Source of the DNA: Norana najaformis
Lineage: Eukaryota > Annelida > Clitellata > Crassiclitellata > Hormogastridae
Direction of reading: 5' to 3'
DNA: 64,000 bases
Assembly (NCBI GenBank): GCA_964023275.1
Contig: OZ029918.1
Coordinates: forward strand, 33,509,037-33,573,036
A model generated the notes under the pieces. The model was not told the origin of the DNA. It worked only from the letters and a program-made list of their open reading frames with translations, and did not search any database. This document shows positions 12,801 through 24,639 of this stretch, one piece after another (position 1 is the stretch's first letter; each line of letters begins with the position of its first letter). A program made the translations under genes and the position numbers.

Positions 12801-15800
12801 ACCACCTCGCTCACCACCATCACTACCCACCCACCCACCGTAACGACTACAAAACTACCACCACCATTGTCACCACCACTACTGCTGCCACCATCACCGC
12901 CACCACCACCACTGCTGCCACCACCACCACCATCGTCGTCGTCATCATTATCATCATCAGTATTTTGTAATGATAATGAAGGAGATCGGTTGGATCTGTC
13001 TTTGATGAATGACTTACATGGCATGGAAGTGAAGCAGAATATGTGAAAGAGAAGTTGTTCTTGGATGTTTTAGATTGTCAGTCGAGATTTTGATGCTGTG
13101 ATTCATGCACTTGCAGCTCATCCAACTGCGTTTGTATTTTTAGAGTTAACTTATTATATATATATATATATATATGTATGCGGATGTTTATACAGTGTCT
13201 TAAGATCCTGTCAAGCACTGTACTGTGGCTGTCTTAGCTACTTCACAGATCTCGAAAGGTGCCAAATAAGAGGTGATTAGATTTAAGGTAACTATCTAAC
13301 AGACAACAACTAGTTTTAAGAAGAGGAAAGAAAATAATTTCAGGCTTACCTCAGTATTTGTGAATGTCTAATCTTATCTTCAGCTGTCCTTGAGCCGAGG
13401 ACTGGCTGTGCCATGGACAATTTTGTGCCATCTGCTTCTCTCCCTCGTCACTTGTAATAACTGGTTGAACCATAATTCAGTCCACGACTGTGAGTGTACA
13501 TATGCAGTAATGCATGTATTTATGTGTATATGTATATACAATATGAATTTATGTATACAGTGTACATGGTTTTGTCTGAGCATTTTTATAGCATTAGTTA
13601 GGAACATCTCAAAGTTGTCTCATTTGACAGATTTTGCCAACTGCTGAAGTTTTATTCTTTCTCAAGCTTTCCAGGTGAATTCAGAAATTAGTGTGATATC
13701 AGTATCAGATTAATAATGATAACAAAAAAGATGAATCCTGAATGGATGTTACAGTTACTTTACTCTGCGTATGGTTTCTTCTACCTCTCTTTAGACCTTT
13801 GTTTGTTGCTGGAAATCACTCCGGCTTACTGAAGCTCTGGCAGTACAAGAGAAGGTTTGTGTTATGCACTTCTTCTATAACCATGTTAATCACGGGTATT
13901 AAGGTCAAGGTCAGTGTACATGGTTTTCTATAGCGACCTTGACACTGCTCATTTTTCAGTGAATTTATTAGGTGAGATCCTTCTCCGCCGCCGCCCGTTT
14001 GGATGGGTATAACACTTGTTAAAATTAACACACTCCTGTAGAAACTTTAGAAACTTTAGGTCTTCTAAGCAGAAACATGGCCACTGCAGTCCCACTATAG
14101 CTGTTCAAAGACAGCAATTCCATGACAGAAATCTAACAATGGTACACTTTTTAAAGATATCCCATCCAGGTGCCAGTTTGTAAGAAATGCCTCCATTCAT
14201 ATCAGTGTCAGAAGACCAAACAGAGTCTTGCAAATGCTTGAGGAGACTTTGGCAAAGATGTTTATTTTAAATAAAGCACTGCCTATGCTAGCGTAAATGG
14301 TGTTAAAGTTCATTAAGAACAAAATGATCATCAGTAAGCAGACATTGCTCTGATCATTCAAATATTCACCGCCAGGCACTGGGCGCTCCCCTACGCATGA
14401 AGAGCCAAAAAACAGATTGTATTTTATTGTATAAATATTTAGGAAACAAACCAGAGATATTTGAAATGCATAGCAAGCATAGAAAACCCATAAAAGAAAT
14501 AAGAAACCTAAAGGAAACAATGAGAAGATTATATGTGATTTATATTATGTTCCAGAGTGAATATTTTTCTGTCTTTTGCACAGGATTGTAATCGCATCCA
14601 GAATGTTTGACCGTGGTCAGTCCATTCGATGCTGTGCCTTTGACCCATTGGGTCAGACCCTAGGTCAGTGGAAAACGTTTCAGGACATACCTATTTGTCG
14701 AATGATTTTTAGTTTCTGCACTTCATTCAAATTACAATGATTCTATGTCTATTAAAAACTGATTAACTCATTTGATAAAAGAAATTGAGTTGTAACAACA
14801 GAGGTTGGCATAGCAACAGAGTAAACTAATTTGCCATAATAACAGAGCATTGTTCCCATAACAGAGTAAGATAGCCATAACAACAGAGTAAGGTTGCCAT
14901 AACAACAGTGATATTTCCATGACTACAGGGTAAAGTTGCCAAAAAATGACAGCTTAAGGTAGCCAGAGCAAAAAAGTAAAGTTGCCATAACAACAGTAAT
15001 ATTTCCATGACTACAGAGTAAAGTTGCCAAAAATGACAGATTAAGGTAGCCATAGCAGCAGAGTAAAGTTGCCATAACAACAGTAATTTTTCCATAGCTT
15101 TACTGCAGAGCAAAGTTGTCAAAAAACAAAAAAAAACAACAGAGTAAGGCAGCCTTAACAACTGATGGCACTGAGCTGTTATAGCTACCCAACAATACAG
15201 TCTTTCTGTCTCTTTGATAGAAATTTGATGTTTAATGCATCTAAGTGGCTACCTGGAACTAGTGCTATACAAGTTGAGCCTTGTGTTACGTTACAGAATG
15301 AATTTGTTGTGATTGTGCAGCGGTTGGCTTTGGTTCGGGATCCATTCGACTCGTTGACGCCACTTCTCTCGAGGATGTTGCCCAGCAGCCCCTCCGTTTT
15401 ACCCACGATCCCATCACCCACATCGCTTTCTCCCACGACAGCCAGTACCTTGCAACTGCCGTGAGTTCCTCGCATGGTGGAGGTGGTGGTGTTTTATGGT
15501 GGTCGTCTGTGGTGGTCGATGCGATGCTGGTGGATGTGCTGGTGATGGACTTGGTGGTGATGGACATGATGTCGTGTGTGTTCTGGTGTACGTTATGGTG
15601 GTGGATGTGGTGGACATGGTGGTGGATGAGATTGCAGTGCCTAAGAGGCACTACATTTGGTGTCTGGATACATACGTGTGTACATATATACATATATACA
15701 TGCATACATGCATCCATAAATACATACATATAGACATACCTACATACAACATACATACCTATAGACATACCTACATATATACATACATACATCCATCCAT

Positions 15801-16502
15801 ACATACATACATATAGACATACCTACATATATACATACATACATGCATCCATACATACATACATATAGACATACCTACATATATACATACATACATGCAT
15901 CCATACATACATACATATAGACATACCTACATATATACATACATACATGCATCCATACATACATACAATTAGACATACCTACATACATATATACATGCAT
16001 GCATGCCTACGTGCACACACAACTGATAATGTTAATGATGCTGACAGTAGGGGTGATTGTAAATATATACCCCTCTTCTCATGTGTATTCCTAGGATGCT
16101 GGTTTTGCGATATCCGTGTTTAAGAAGACAAACAAAGTTGGGCAGCCGTTTACAATCTTGGGTCGTTATCGTTCCCACTACAAGACCATCAAGGACCTTA
16201 GCTTCGGAATAAAGCTCGACTCAAATGCTCCGCGACTACTGTCGCTCGGAGAAGACCGTTTCTTGGTTTGTGGCAAACATCAAAGAGCTTCTGCTGCTTT
16301 GAGAACCTCTTTATAGGCGCCATATAAATGGCCTCTTTAAAGGCATAATATAAATTTTCTGCTAAGTGAGATTTCCCTTTTGGGATTTTCATATAGGAGA
16401 GATCCTTGTAGGATGTGAGCCAATGTTTCTAAGTGTTGGCTACAAGAGATTTACAAGCTCCTTTTAAGAAGGTGATGAATGGAGTGTCTGTGTGTGTGTC
16501 TA

Positions 16503-16542
<40 letters not shown>

Positions 16543-19500
16543 ATTTCAGTTCAGCTGGTAACCTGAGGAGTGTTCTATACAGGAACTGAAGTTTAAAGTT
16601 AATTTACTTATTTTTTAATTTATTTTTTATTTATGATCCTGAAAGGAGCTACATGAATGTCTAGTTGCAGCACAGTACAATTGGTAACATGATGATTGTT
16701 TCTGTACTGGAGCTGCATAAATATTTCCATGAATGAATTCCATTTGTGGTCACCAGGTGGAGTATGATCTGGAGAATTCCTCTCATGACAACTTACGCAT
16801 TCAGAGTTCCGACCGGGTGGAGCAGAGTGCCGTACCCCTGTGCATGATGTGGTATCCACCCATCACCAAAGAGAGCTTCATCTTAACAGCCAACGACCAA
16901 GTATGACAGTTGGAAGTCCCCACTTTGTGTGTACTTGTGTTTATACTTTTGCATATCTTCCTGTACGTTTCTGCCCTTTTGTGTGACTATGTGTCCATTT
17001 TCTTGGTCTTGCTAAACTCTATAATTGTTATATATTCTATCTGATCTTATCTTGGAACTTTCTATGTTCTGTTGTGGTGTTTCAGCAAGATTACACTCCA
17101 TTATGGTATAGATATTTCCCACTGGAATGCATGTTCTGTGTTGCGCAAGTGGATTGGCATGTAACGAGATAATGATATTTCCAACTGTATCTGTGAGAAG
17201 CCTGTTATGTTACACCGAAGTGGCTTAACTTTATTTTAGCATTTACTAACCGTAGCCTGACTTCTGGTTTTCCTGACGATTTGGATGTCAGCTAGATATC
17301 TCCAACGATGTATAAGTTTCCACTAAGGTTTCATCTGAGGCAGCCATTGACTGATGCCTTATGAAGTATGATAATGGCGCTGTAGAAGTCATTAGATTAA
17401 ATTCTTTTGTTGATGACCTGATTTTTAAACTTCTTTCAGTTCAAGTTTAAGCTTTACAACTCGACGACCAAAATGTGTCGCAAGACGGTTCTTGGCCCAA
17501 CCTATGGAAGTCCTCTTCAGAAGTACGTTTTCCGTTACTGCTTTTTCTTCACTTCATATTCCGTTTTATTCATGACAGTTCTTTTTTTTAATGCTTAACA
17601 ATTAATTACTGCATCTGGTTGTCTGTCGGTCGGTCGGTCTGTCTGTCTATGTGTTTGTCTGTATGTGTGTCCGACTGTCTGGCATAAATGACATAAATTT
17701 ACATCCAGTTCGGAAAAGCTTCCGTTTCGTAACACATCCACTGGACAGCAAACAGCATCACTCTGTCGGTCTGTCTGTGTGTCTGTCTGTGTGTCTGTCT
17801 GTCTGAGTCTGTCTGTCTATCTGAGTCTGTCTGTCTGTCTGTCTGTCTGAGTCTGTCTGTCTGTCTGAGTCTGTCTCTCTGTCTGAGTCTGTCTGTCTGT
17901 CTGTTCTGAGTCTGTCTTCTATCTATCTGTCTGTTTTGCTAAACTAGTTGTATCTGAAAATTGTTCAAGTACTACTGCAGTAAAGGATATCACAGTGATT
18001 GATGTTCATAGTAGTATGTTTCATTTTGCTTTTCTGCATTTATTAGGCGCCACTATCTAATGACTGAGGGTCAATAAATGGTGCTGAGCCAGTGAGAGTG
18101 AAAGACCATCTCAAGTTACTGCACAGTAACCACCTGAGGGGAGGCTGGAACTCATATTCTCTGCATTACAAGCCGAGCACTCTGTCCAATTGGTTACCGT
18201 GCCCCGTAATTGACTACCATTCCCCGTGGTATACAAACAATTTTGATTGTGATCGTAATATGTTATAAGATTATCGTCCTTTTGAAGTGTGGTGTATATT
18301 CTAAATTTCAGATTGGTTCTTATACCAACAGCCAATGAAGTCCAAGACAAACGATACATGGCATATGCAATACGAGACAAAGTGGGACTAGTCATCTTGC
18401 CACTAGATGGCAATCCACACAACTCAAGCGCAATCGTAGCTCACCCACGTGGAGTAAGTAGGTCATATGGTTTGTTACTGTAGTTGTACTAGCCTCCTTA
18501 TTGTCATGTCTTGTCTTGGCTTGGCTTGGCTTGTCTTGGCTTGGCTTGTCTTGGCTTGGCTTGGCTTGTATTGTCTTGGGTTGTCTTGTCTTGGCTTGGC
18601 TTGGCTTATATTATCTAGTCTTCAACCGTCCTTGATCCAAGGATTGCCTCACTGTGGACTATTTTGAGCCATATGCTTCTGTCCATCGTCTCTTGTAATA
18701 ACTGGTCGAACGATAATTCAGTCCACAACTTGATGTTATCGATCCATGTCATCTTGGGTCTTCCACGAGCACAGGGTCGAGGAATTGTGCCATGGATGAT
18801 CTCTTTCTCTAAGCAATCTCCGTTCTTTTGTAGCACATGCCAAAACTATGAAAGCTTAACCCCTTTATATAAAAGCAGTATTCAGTTCGAGCCCCAACTC
18901 CTCTTGTCTTGAATCTTTCTCTTGGAACAGTCTGCCATTGTATATATATACTGCATTTGACTCTTTTCTTTGAACATTTTCAAACTGCCTTAAATGCCTG
19001 TTTGTTTGAATCAGTTAGGAAGTCATGCTTGCTGTGCTTTTTGTGAGCTACTTAAAATGCATTATACTAAGTGTCTTGATACATACTTACTTACATACAA
19101 TCTGTAATCAAGTGCTCTGTATATAGTCCTCATATCCATGGGTTTATATCCGTGTTCATACCTATATGCATATATCCATTTGCAGATGTATAACCATACT
19201 CTACATCCGTATATATCTGTATCCATATATCTTTGAGGACTTTCAGGTTCTTACTTACTAACTCTCTCAGAGGAGGTTTGAACTGGGACCCTGCGTTACA
19301 AGGCAGACACCGAACCAGCCAGCAGATCAGAGCAATTCATCCCAGCGCATCCCAGTCAGTGGTTTTGATTAGGAGTGACTTCATCAGCAGCAGCAGCATC
19401 ATGAGCTGTAGCAGCAGCGGCAGCATAATTTCCTGGCGCCTGCAATTTCATGGCGATGGCTGCAAATAAATGATCTCCATTCTTTTTGGTATTTGTGGAG

Positions 19501-22500
19501 TCTAGTGCTTTTCTTATGTTCAGTCAAAGTCTTGTTACATCTTTGTTTTTATCGTCTACCCAGCGTAGACCAGCGTTTCTCTGATGGGGTTTGAACTAAG
19601 CTTACCTGAGTCGCTTTATACTTTATGGCGTTGGAACTTTTATATCTGATCCAGATAAATCAGGCTGTTGACAACTGTGTAAAGGCTTTCCGTGAAATCA
19701 TTTCAGGTTTCAAATATCGCCATCAGCTATGACGGCAAGTACCTGTTTACGTCAGGGGGACCAGACACTTCAGTTCACATGTGGATCATCAACCTCCAGT
19801 AAGTTATAAAGCCTCTCGCTTAACGCGACTCGGGACATTTATATTGTCGTCGTCTAAGAATCTCTTGATGACTGGATTCAATTTGTATGGGCTAAAGAAT
19901 AACTTCTCCCTCCTTACTTGTCTAATCTAATTGAATCAAATCAAATCTTGTGTAATCTAATATGAAAATTGTATAGTGCCTGCACAGCTTCTGTACTAAA
20001 CTTCTGTAGTGCTGTTATTGCAATTCATGAGGCACCAACTGATGGTCACCTTTTCCAAAACCGCAATCCATTGGAAACAACCATGTGAGCCCTGAGACCG
20101 AAAGACAGGCTGCGGAGGATAAGGTTTTCCAATGGATTGCATGTTTACCCAGCCTACTTAATTATTCATTGGTCATAATTTATTCATTAATCATTACTAT
20201 GTATATCTGCTACTAAATTACTAGCAACTTTGTTATTTCTTCGAAGGCTTTGACTGTTATTGCTAGACTCACTTTGCCTTCTGCAGCCATATAAAAAAAG
20301 GTTTATTTGCATCTTAATCATCGTATCTGGTTAATTTTTCTTGTCTGTCTGTTTTCAGAGCACTTGAGGTTCAGGCTCGGCTTGGTGGGGAAGACCTAAT
20401 TCCATTTTATGGTCTTCTTGAGGGTGGAAGAGCGGGTCCGCTTTTCCATGAGCTGGAAGATCTCTTCTACTACGCGCAGATACGCAGGTATTTCAGTCAC
20501 CACAGAAAAAGACGTTTGATTCACTCCACTTGTCAAATGCTGTGTGAAGTAATACGATGAGAAACGTTTATTTGTGTGATGCTGTTAAGTATTTTTTTCT
20601 TTGAGCTTCAGCCAAAAGGTGATGGTGGTGGTGGTGGTGGGGAACGGTGGTGGTGGTGGTGGGGGGACGGTGGTGGTGGTGGTGGTCGACATGGTGATGG
20701 ACACGGTGGTGCACATGATGGTGATGGTGACGACAATACATGACGATGATGATGACAACAGTGATTAAAAGAACAATGATGACGATATCTTGTGCTTGTA
20801 GTCAGGGTGTTGATGCTGAGGAGACTCGTGAGGTGACGGATACAATAGCAGTCAGCGAAATTCCGTTTGTCATGCGTGCACTTGGCTATTATCCAACTGA
20901 ACAGGAGGTATGTATGCACATATATATGTATGCATATATATATATATGTGTATATATATATGAATGTTTATACAGTGCTTTAAGAGCCTGTCAAGCACAG
21001 TGATGTGCCTGTCTTAGATATTTCACAGATCTTGCAGAATAAGAGGTGATTAGATTTAAAGTAAGTGGCTTCAAGTCAAGGAACCTAATCTAATCATATG
21101 GCTTCTGTTGTGCTGTTGTCAAATGAATCGAAAGCATTAGAATTTTTCATAATAATAATAATCACAATCATAATTTGTAATAAGAATATTAATAATAGTA
21201 TAATATGATATTACTTATTATAACAACTATAATAATTTTATTTGACTGATATTACAGTACCCCTAGATGTTTAAGACTTTAGCATGAAAAGTAGCAGAGA
21301 CAGAATTTGTAATGTTAATAATAAGAAACATAACAACATGACTTCCTGCTGAGAACTGTTAAGTATTAACATTGAACTTTAAACGTTGTCTGGGTTGTTG
21401 TGTATTTTCTCTTGTAACTTATTTTCTTCAGATTGAAGAAATGCTGAATGAAGTAAAATTTGGAAATTATGTCGAAACTGGAGAGCTCACAACAAAGATC
21501 GACTTAGGAGACTTCATCAAATGTAAGATTGGGGAGAATTGATCATTCAGACTCACTGGCATATGTTCCTTTCTTGTGTTCAGATTTCAATGCCCTCTGC
21601 TTCCTATAAGGGGTTGTGGTGTTCGCAATTGTTATCGTAAATTCAAAATTCCTAAAATGCTACTTAAAAGCTAAGCAGGTGCAGGGCATTAGCTTATTCA
21701 CGAGTGCTGCGTCATGTCAGTGTGGTTGTCCAAAAATGCCATGTCAAGAACCAAGTCCTGTTGCCAGAAGACTATGAAGAAGGGGAGAAGAGTTGTTGCG
21801 TATGTCTGCCTGTAATTCCCTTTGTGTAGCACTGCAAGAAATAACTGACTGTGGAGTATTCAGGCATGGACTTCGAGCGCATTAGTGTTGATTGGCTTAC
21901 CAACTGACTAAGCACTGTCAGCTGACTTGGTGACACTCCTCAGAAGTAGCTGACTACTGATGATGCTGTTATAAATTGTTGTTAATACAATTACAGTTAC
22001 GATATCTAAATTATGTTACCTATGATCCAAATCTTGGCTCATTTTCGTAGCAGGATCACCATGCCATTCGCTGGCAATTGAATGTATTAGAAATCTCCGT
22101 TGTTTCGTTGATCAATTTGGATTTTCTTGTTCGGAGCAGTGTACGTTAATCATCGTCCTGCATTTGGCCTCGACGTGAACAGACTCAAGTGGGCTTTTCA
22201 AGTCCTCGGCTTCAAGACAAACGATACCCACGCCATCGACCGAGGCCACCTCCTCGATCTACTCCAGAACTATGGTCAGTTTCTGTTCAAATCCTTAAAT
22301 ATAAGGCCTTATATATAAGGCCTTTGTATGTAGACCAAAACATTAATGTTGATTAATGTTTTGTATTGATAATAATAACTGTAACAACAATTACAACAAC
22401 AACAACAAAACAACAATAGAAAATAACAATAATAGTATTTACAATAATGATAATAATAACAGTAATAATAATAATTATAATAAAAAAATAATAACAGTGG

Positions 22501-23167
22501 ATTAAATATGTGTGTTGAGTAGTGTTAATGTGAGTTATAATACAAAAGAGGAAGCATATCTACTGTGCAGAAGTAAGGTAAGTTATGGTACATAGAGTTC
22601 ATAAGCTCACTCTTAGTACCATAACTTACATCTACTCTGTAAGTATTCTCCATCTTTTTGTACCATAACTCAACAGATATGCCGACTCCTTGTAGTATAA
22701 TTTTCTTTACCTTTGCTAAACAGATGTGCTTGCTCTTTTTTTTACCATAACTCACCTTACCTCAGCTCACTAGATGTAGTCCTCTTTTCAACTATTTATT
22801 TCAATCTAATCACATTCCTAGTACCTCTTGTTTTGCACCTTTCCAAATCTGTCATAACTTACCTTGCCTCTGCTCAATAGATATGCGTATACTCACTCTT
22901 TTGCACCATATGTTACCTTACCTTACCTTTGTGTCAGGTGAGCACATGACAGAGCAGGAGTTGTCTGAGCATCTGAGCACCCTGCTCGGTCTCAACCCAG
23001 AGGGTGGTAGCTGCGAGCATGAAGACCTTGAAGTCGAGGCAATAGATGACATCCTTGAAAAGAATTTTCCGGGGACAATCACAGCCGAGATGTTTGCGGA
23101 AGAACTCCTTGGATTCCAGAGCTGTAAATCGGATGAACTGGAAAAGAACCCCAACCTGGCTTTGTAG
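3896..23167 (+). CDS. CFAP251: Cilia- and flagella-associated protein 251 (WDR66), 25 coding exons, 1131 aa
   Basis: CFAP251 is an axonemal WD-repeat protein of the calmodulin- and spoke-associated complex at the base of radial spoke 3, needed for normal ciliary beating (family knowledge). Exons, all keeping frame: 3896-4588, 5157-5303, 5876-5979, 6491-6599, 7516-7596, 8093-8170, 8964-9129, 9896-9986, 10619-10687, 11213-11281, 12402-12531, 13074-13129, 13795-13854, 14584-14663, 15321-15460, 16095-16265, 16757-16900, 17440-17522, 18312-18453, 19707-19798, 20359-20487, 20802-20907, 21432-21522, 22140-22274, 22938-23167. Residues 1-231 are an acidic Glu/Asp-rich tail, as in human. About 232-930 hold WD40 blades ending in VIIWD, IVIWE, RFFD, LKLW and similar. 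About 960-1131 hold an EF-hand-like end with GEHMTE and LLGLNPEG. An in-frame TGA two codons upstream fixes the start. The length is close to the human protein (about 1149). Exon 11 uses a GC donor. Confidence 0.95.
5349..5536 (-). mobile_element. tRNA-derived SINE, family 1, in CFAP251 intron 2
   Basis: Read on the minus strand it starts with a tRNA-like head. This holds an A-box-like ATTGGATAA region and a B-box-like GTGTTCGAGCC, then a unique body (cttgagcaag, cacaattgctc). It ends in (aataat)n after 'taataaatccagaa'. The same order and sequence recur at 18030-18205 (minus) and 51264-51450 (plus). Confidence 0.7.
6705..6900 (+). mobile_element. Dispersed SINE-like repeat, family 2
   Basis: The segment shares an ordered core with copies near 14230-14420, 44755-44995 and 59410-59610. 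The core has an opening 'agaagct', a mid part with 'aaccagaaaagttaccag', then 'cacgcatgcagagccc' and 'agttgacag'. Copies are about 180-240 bp and non-coding. Several begin with 'tatatagc(a/g)ccttt', like the 3' ends of local LINEs. Confidence 0.55.
7060..7235 (+). mobile_element. Dispersed SINE-like repeat, family 3
   Basis: This copy carries 'caacccaccctaac', 'tggttcttgac', 'gtgaataagctg' and a 3' end 'gagtttacgattatgat'. Related copies, diverged to different degrees, lie at 21640-21800 (minus), 38285-38405 (minus), 38640-38770, 45325-45380 (minus), 45795-45860 (minus), 48000-48095, 55590-55705, 60610-60760 (minus), 62575-62730 and 62755-62965. It is the commonest interspersed repeat in the window. 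Confidence 0.6.
9200..9800 (+). repeat. Dispersed repeat block in CFAP251 intron 7
   Basis: The block begins with 'tatagcgccttttaagtaac' and continues through 'ttgaaac(a)agtgagtcttaag' and 'aatttcaaagtgttggac'. The second part is shared, diverged, with 12660-12775 (5' part), 35100-35330 and 49620-49860. There is no coding potential. It looks like a long non-autonomous element or LINE 3' region. Confidence 0.45.
10076..10265 (+). pseudogene. CFAP251: Decayed tandem duplicate of CFAP251 exon 8 and its flank
   Basis: The segment repeats 9890-10065: 'agcgataag' near its start, 'gaagattatccga' in the middle, 'gaccagtaagttttga' across the donor, then 'gcagtaaa.ttttggacc' in the downstream intron. 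Real exon 8 is 9896-9986. In the copy, the frame inherited from exon 8 contains two TGA stops. The acceptor region has lost its polypyrimidine tract, but the donor gtaagt is kept. It is therefore a relic exon, not an alternative one. Confidence 0.75.
11285..11480. repeat. (GTAT)n microsatellite
   Basis: About 195 bp of imperfect GTAT/GTGT units directly follow the exon 10 donor. Open frames across it on both strands (Met-Tyr-Val-Cys or His-Thr-Tyr-Ile runs) are artefacts of the repeat. Confidence 0.9.
12532..12537 (+). other. CFAP251: GC-AG splice donor of CFAP251 intron 11
   Basis: The exon ends GTC AAG and the intron starts gcaagt. No GT donor keeps frame nearby. The next exon, at 13074 (ATT GTC AGT CGA GAT), continues the WD-repeat sequence in phase 0. 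The rest of the site, AAG|gcaagt, matches the strong consensus that typically accompanies GC donors. Confidence 0.8.
12785..12955. repeat. (ACC)n/(ATC)n trinucleotide tract
   Basis: About 170 bp of interrupted ACC, then ATC triplets in intron 11. It produces spurious His-, Thr- or Gly-rich ORFs on both strands. Confidence 0.85.
13380..13500 (-). pseudogene. LINE ORF2 C-terminal relic
   Basis: The minus strand encodes a [11 protein letters not shown]...RSRW..IVHG-type end. The pattern W-T-x-L ... R-x-x-W-x-x-I/V-V-H is the extreme C-terminus of many LINE ORF2 proteins. The same end is better preserved at 18605-18836. Confidence 0.55.
14230..14420 (+). mobile_element. Dispersed SINE-like repeat, family 2
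   Basis: It shares 'aagaacaaaatg', 'cagtaagcaga(c)attgctc' and a 'cgcatgaagagccaaaa' end with the family 2 copies at 44755 and 59410. It is intronic and non-coding. Confidence 0.45.
14805..15150 (+). repeat. About 88-bp minisatellite in CFAP251 intron 14
   Basis: 'gttgccataacaacagt' recurs at 14893, 14981 and 15068, a period of about 87-88 bp. Shorter 'cagagtaa(a/g)gttgcc' sub-units lie between. Three fairly similar units are flanked by degenerate ones. Confidence 0.8.
15665..16000 (+). repeat. 52-bp tandem repeat within a (TACA)n field
   Basis: 'tagacatacctacat' starts at 15762, 15814, 15866, 15918 and 15970, exactly 52 bp apart. The repeat sits inside simple ACAT repeats in intron 15. Confidence 0.85.
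17640..17935. repeat. (GTCT)n microsatellite, interrupted
   Basis: GTCT runs with GAGTCT interruptions lie in intron 18. A shorter pure GTCT tract lies at 16502-16545. Confidence 0.85.
18030..18205 (-). mobile_element. tRNA-derived SINE, family 1
   Basis: Minus-strand copy of the element at 5349 and 51264. It has a ggggcacggtaacc head, a mutated B-box (gagttccagcc), a 'ttactgtgcagtaac' body and a 'cctaataaatgcagaa' 3' end. Confidence 0.7.
18508..18608 (+). repeat. (TTGGC/TTGTC)n pentanucleotide tract
   Basis: About 20 pentamers, mostly TTGGC with TTGTC variants, just inside intron 19. The tract directly abuts the LINE relic that follows. Confidence 0.85.
18605..18836 (-). pseudogene. LINE ORF2 C-terminal relic
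   Basis: The minus-strand frame reads [16 protein letters not shown], then [24 protein letters not shown] and IVHSEA. The GRPK-W-D-N-WT-L-RW-VH series is diagnostic of the end of an RTE/CR1-like LINE ORF2. About 70 codons are open, so this is one of the less decayed relics; the rest of the element is absent. Confidence 0.75.
21640..21800 (-). mobile_element. SINE-like repeat, family 3
   Basis: Reverse complement of the element at 7060. It retains 'ggttcttgaca', 'gtgaataagctaat' and 'ttttaagtagca', and lies in CFAP251 intron 23. Confidence 0.5.
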
Positions 23168-23924
23168 CCTGGAAGAGCATGACCAGTAACGGATGAGGGA
23201 AAACAGTGAAGGGCAGAACAGCGTGAGAATGGATATAGATATTTCCTCTTAAACCTACTGGGATGAATGGAAGAATTTTTGTAATATTATGTGACGTTGA
23301 GTTATGCCATTGTTAATTCATTCATTTGTCCATGGATTTGTTCAGTCATGTACTCGATGCATTTATATAGCTTTATCTTGAAGTGCAAGGACAAGCAGAG
23401 GCTTTTTCTGGCTTTTGTTTGACTTCAGTCGTTGCTTGCAAGAGTTACGTCGAGTGGAGCTGTATAAATGCCCGATGACATTACGAGCGGGTTGAAGTAC
23501 ATTGATGAACTATGGTATTATCAATTCCGTCGTGTATGAGCCTTTGTATAAAGTAGAGAGAGAGAGAGAAAGGAAGAGACATAGAGGAGAAACACAGAGA
23601 CACAGATAGGCAGGCAGGCAAACAGAAGTAGAGACACAGATACAACAGGTGATACAGAGAAGGATAGAGAGGGATACACAGAGAGAGACAGATCGGGAGA
23701 CGGATGGAAAGAAGTAGATGGAGAGACATAGTGAGAGATAGAGACATAAACAGACAAGCAGACAGACAAACTAGCTGAGACAACAGAGAGGGAGAGACAG
23801 TAAGTCATGCTCTATATCCAAAGGCAGACAGACAGAGATAGAGATTTGAAAATTTAACATAACTTGCATTAAGTATTATGGCTTCTTTAGGCCCATAATA
23901 TTAATACATATATGTGTGTATATA
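23168..23924. other. CFAP251 3' flank with a GA-rich tract
   Basis: The region holds the presumed 3' UTR after the TAG at 23165-23167, but no clear AATAAA signal. Positions 23550-23800 are an imperfect GA/GACA-rich purine tract that generates Ser/Leu-rich frames on the opposite strand. Confidence 0.5.
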
Positions 23925-23934
23925 NNNNNNNNNN
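23925..23934. other. Run of 10 Ns (assembly gap)
   Basis: Ten unknown bases lie inside an (AT)n/(TATG)n microsatellite. The length is almost certainly a placeholder, so the true size is unknown. Confidence 0.98.
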
Positions 23935-24300
23935 ATATATGTTTTCATGTATTTAGGTATTCATGCATGTGTGTACGTATGTATGTATGTATGCATGTAT
24001 TTATGTATGTATGTATGTGTGTATGTATGTACGTATGTATGTTTGTGTACGTCAGTCTCTTTGTATGTATGTATGCATGCATGTATGTATGTAAATATGT
24101 ATTTATGTATATATGCACGTATGTTTGTGTGTATTTATGTATGTATGTATATATGTACGCATACATACATACATATATGCCTGCATGCATACATACATAG
24201 ATATATACATAAATACTTGCATACATACATACATAAATACATCCATACATACATATATGCATGCATACATAGATATATACATATATGTATGCATACTTTA
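23935..24300. repeat. (TATG)n then (TACA)n inverted microsatellite
   Basis: TATG units up to about 24160 turn into TACA/TACT units, so the two halves are roughly inverted copies and could fold into an imperfect hairpin. The ORFs here are repeat artefacts. Confidence 0.85.
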
Positions 24301-24571
24301 AATGCATACACAGTTGCCATGGGTGAAATTCGGTACCGTTTTCTATCAGCTCTGCAGATTCTGTGATGTTGTTTACATGAGGACTGAAGTCGCATCCTAT
24401 TCCAGTTGCTTATTCTCTTTGGTCGTCGTTCTGCTCTCGCGGGTCTCACGGTCTGTGTGGTTCGGTCTAGTGGACTGTTTTTATGGAATGCAGTTTTGCT
24501 TGGAACTGACCATCGACTGATGCCTTGCTCACTACGACAACAACGCTATAGATGTTTCCGGATTCGATGTA

Positions 24572-24573
24572 TG

Positions 24574-24636
<63 letters not shown>
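24572..24636. repeat. (TA)n microsatellite
   Basis: About 32 perfect TA dinucleotides, directly next to a fragment of the SINE family with the 'ctgaccatcgactgatgcc' core at 24500-24560. Confidence 0.95.
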
Positions 24637-24639
<3 letters not shown>

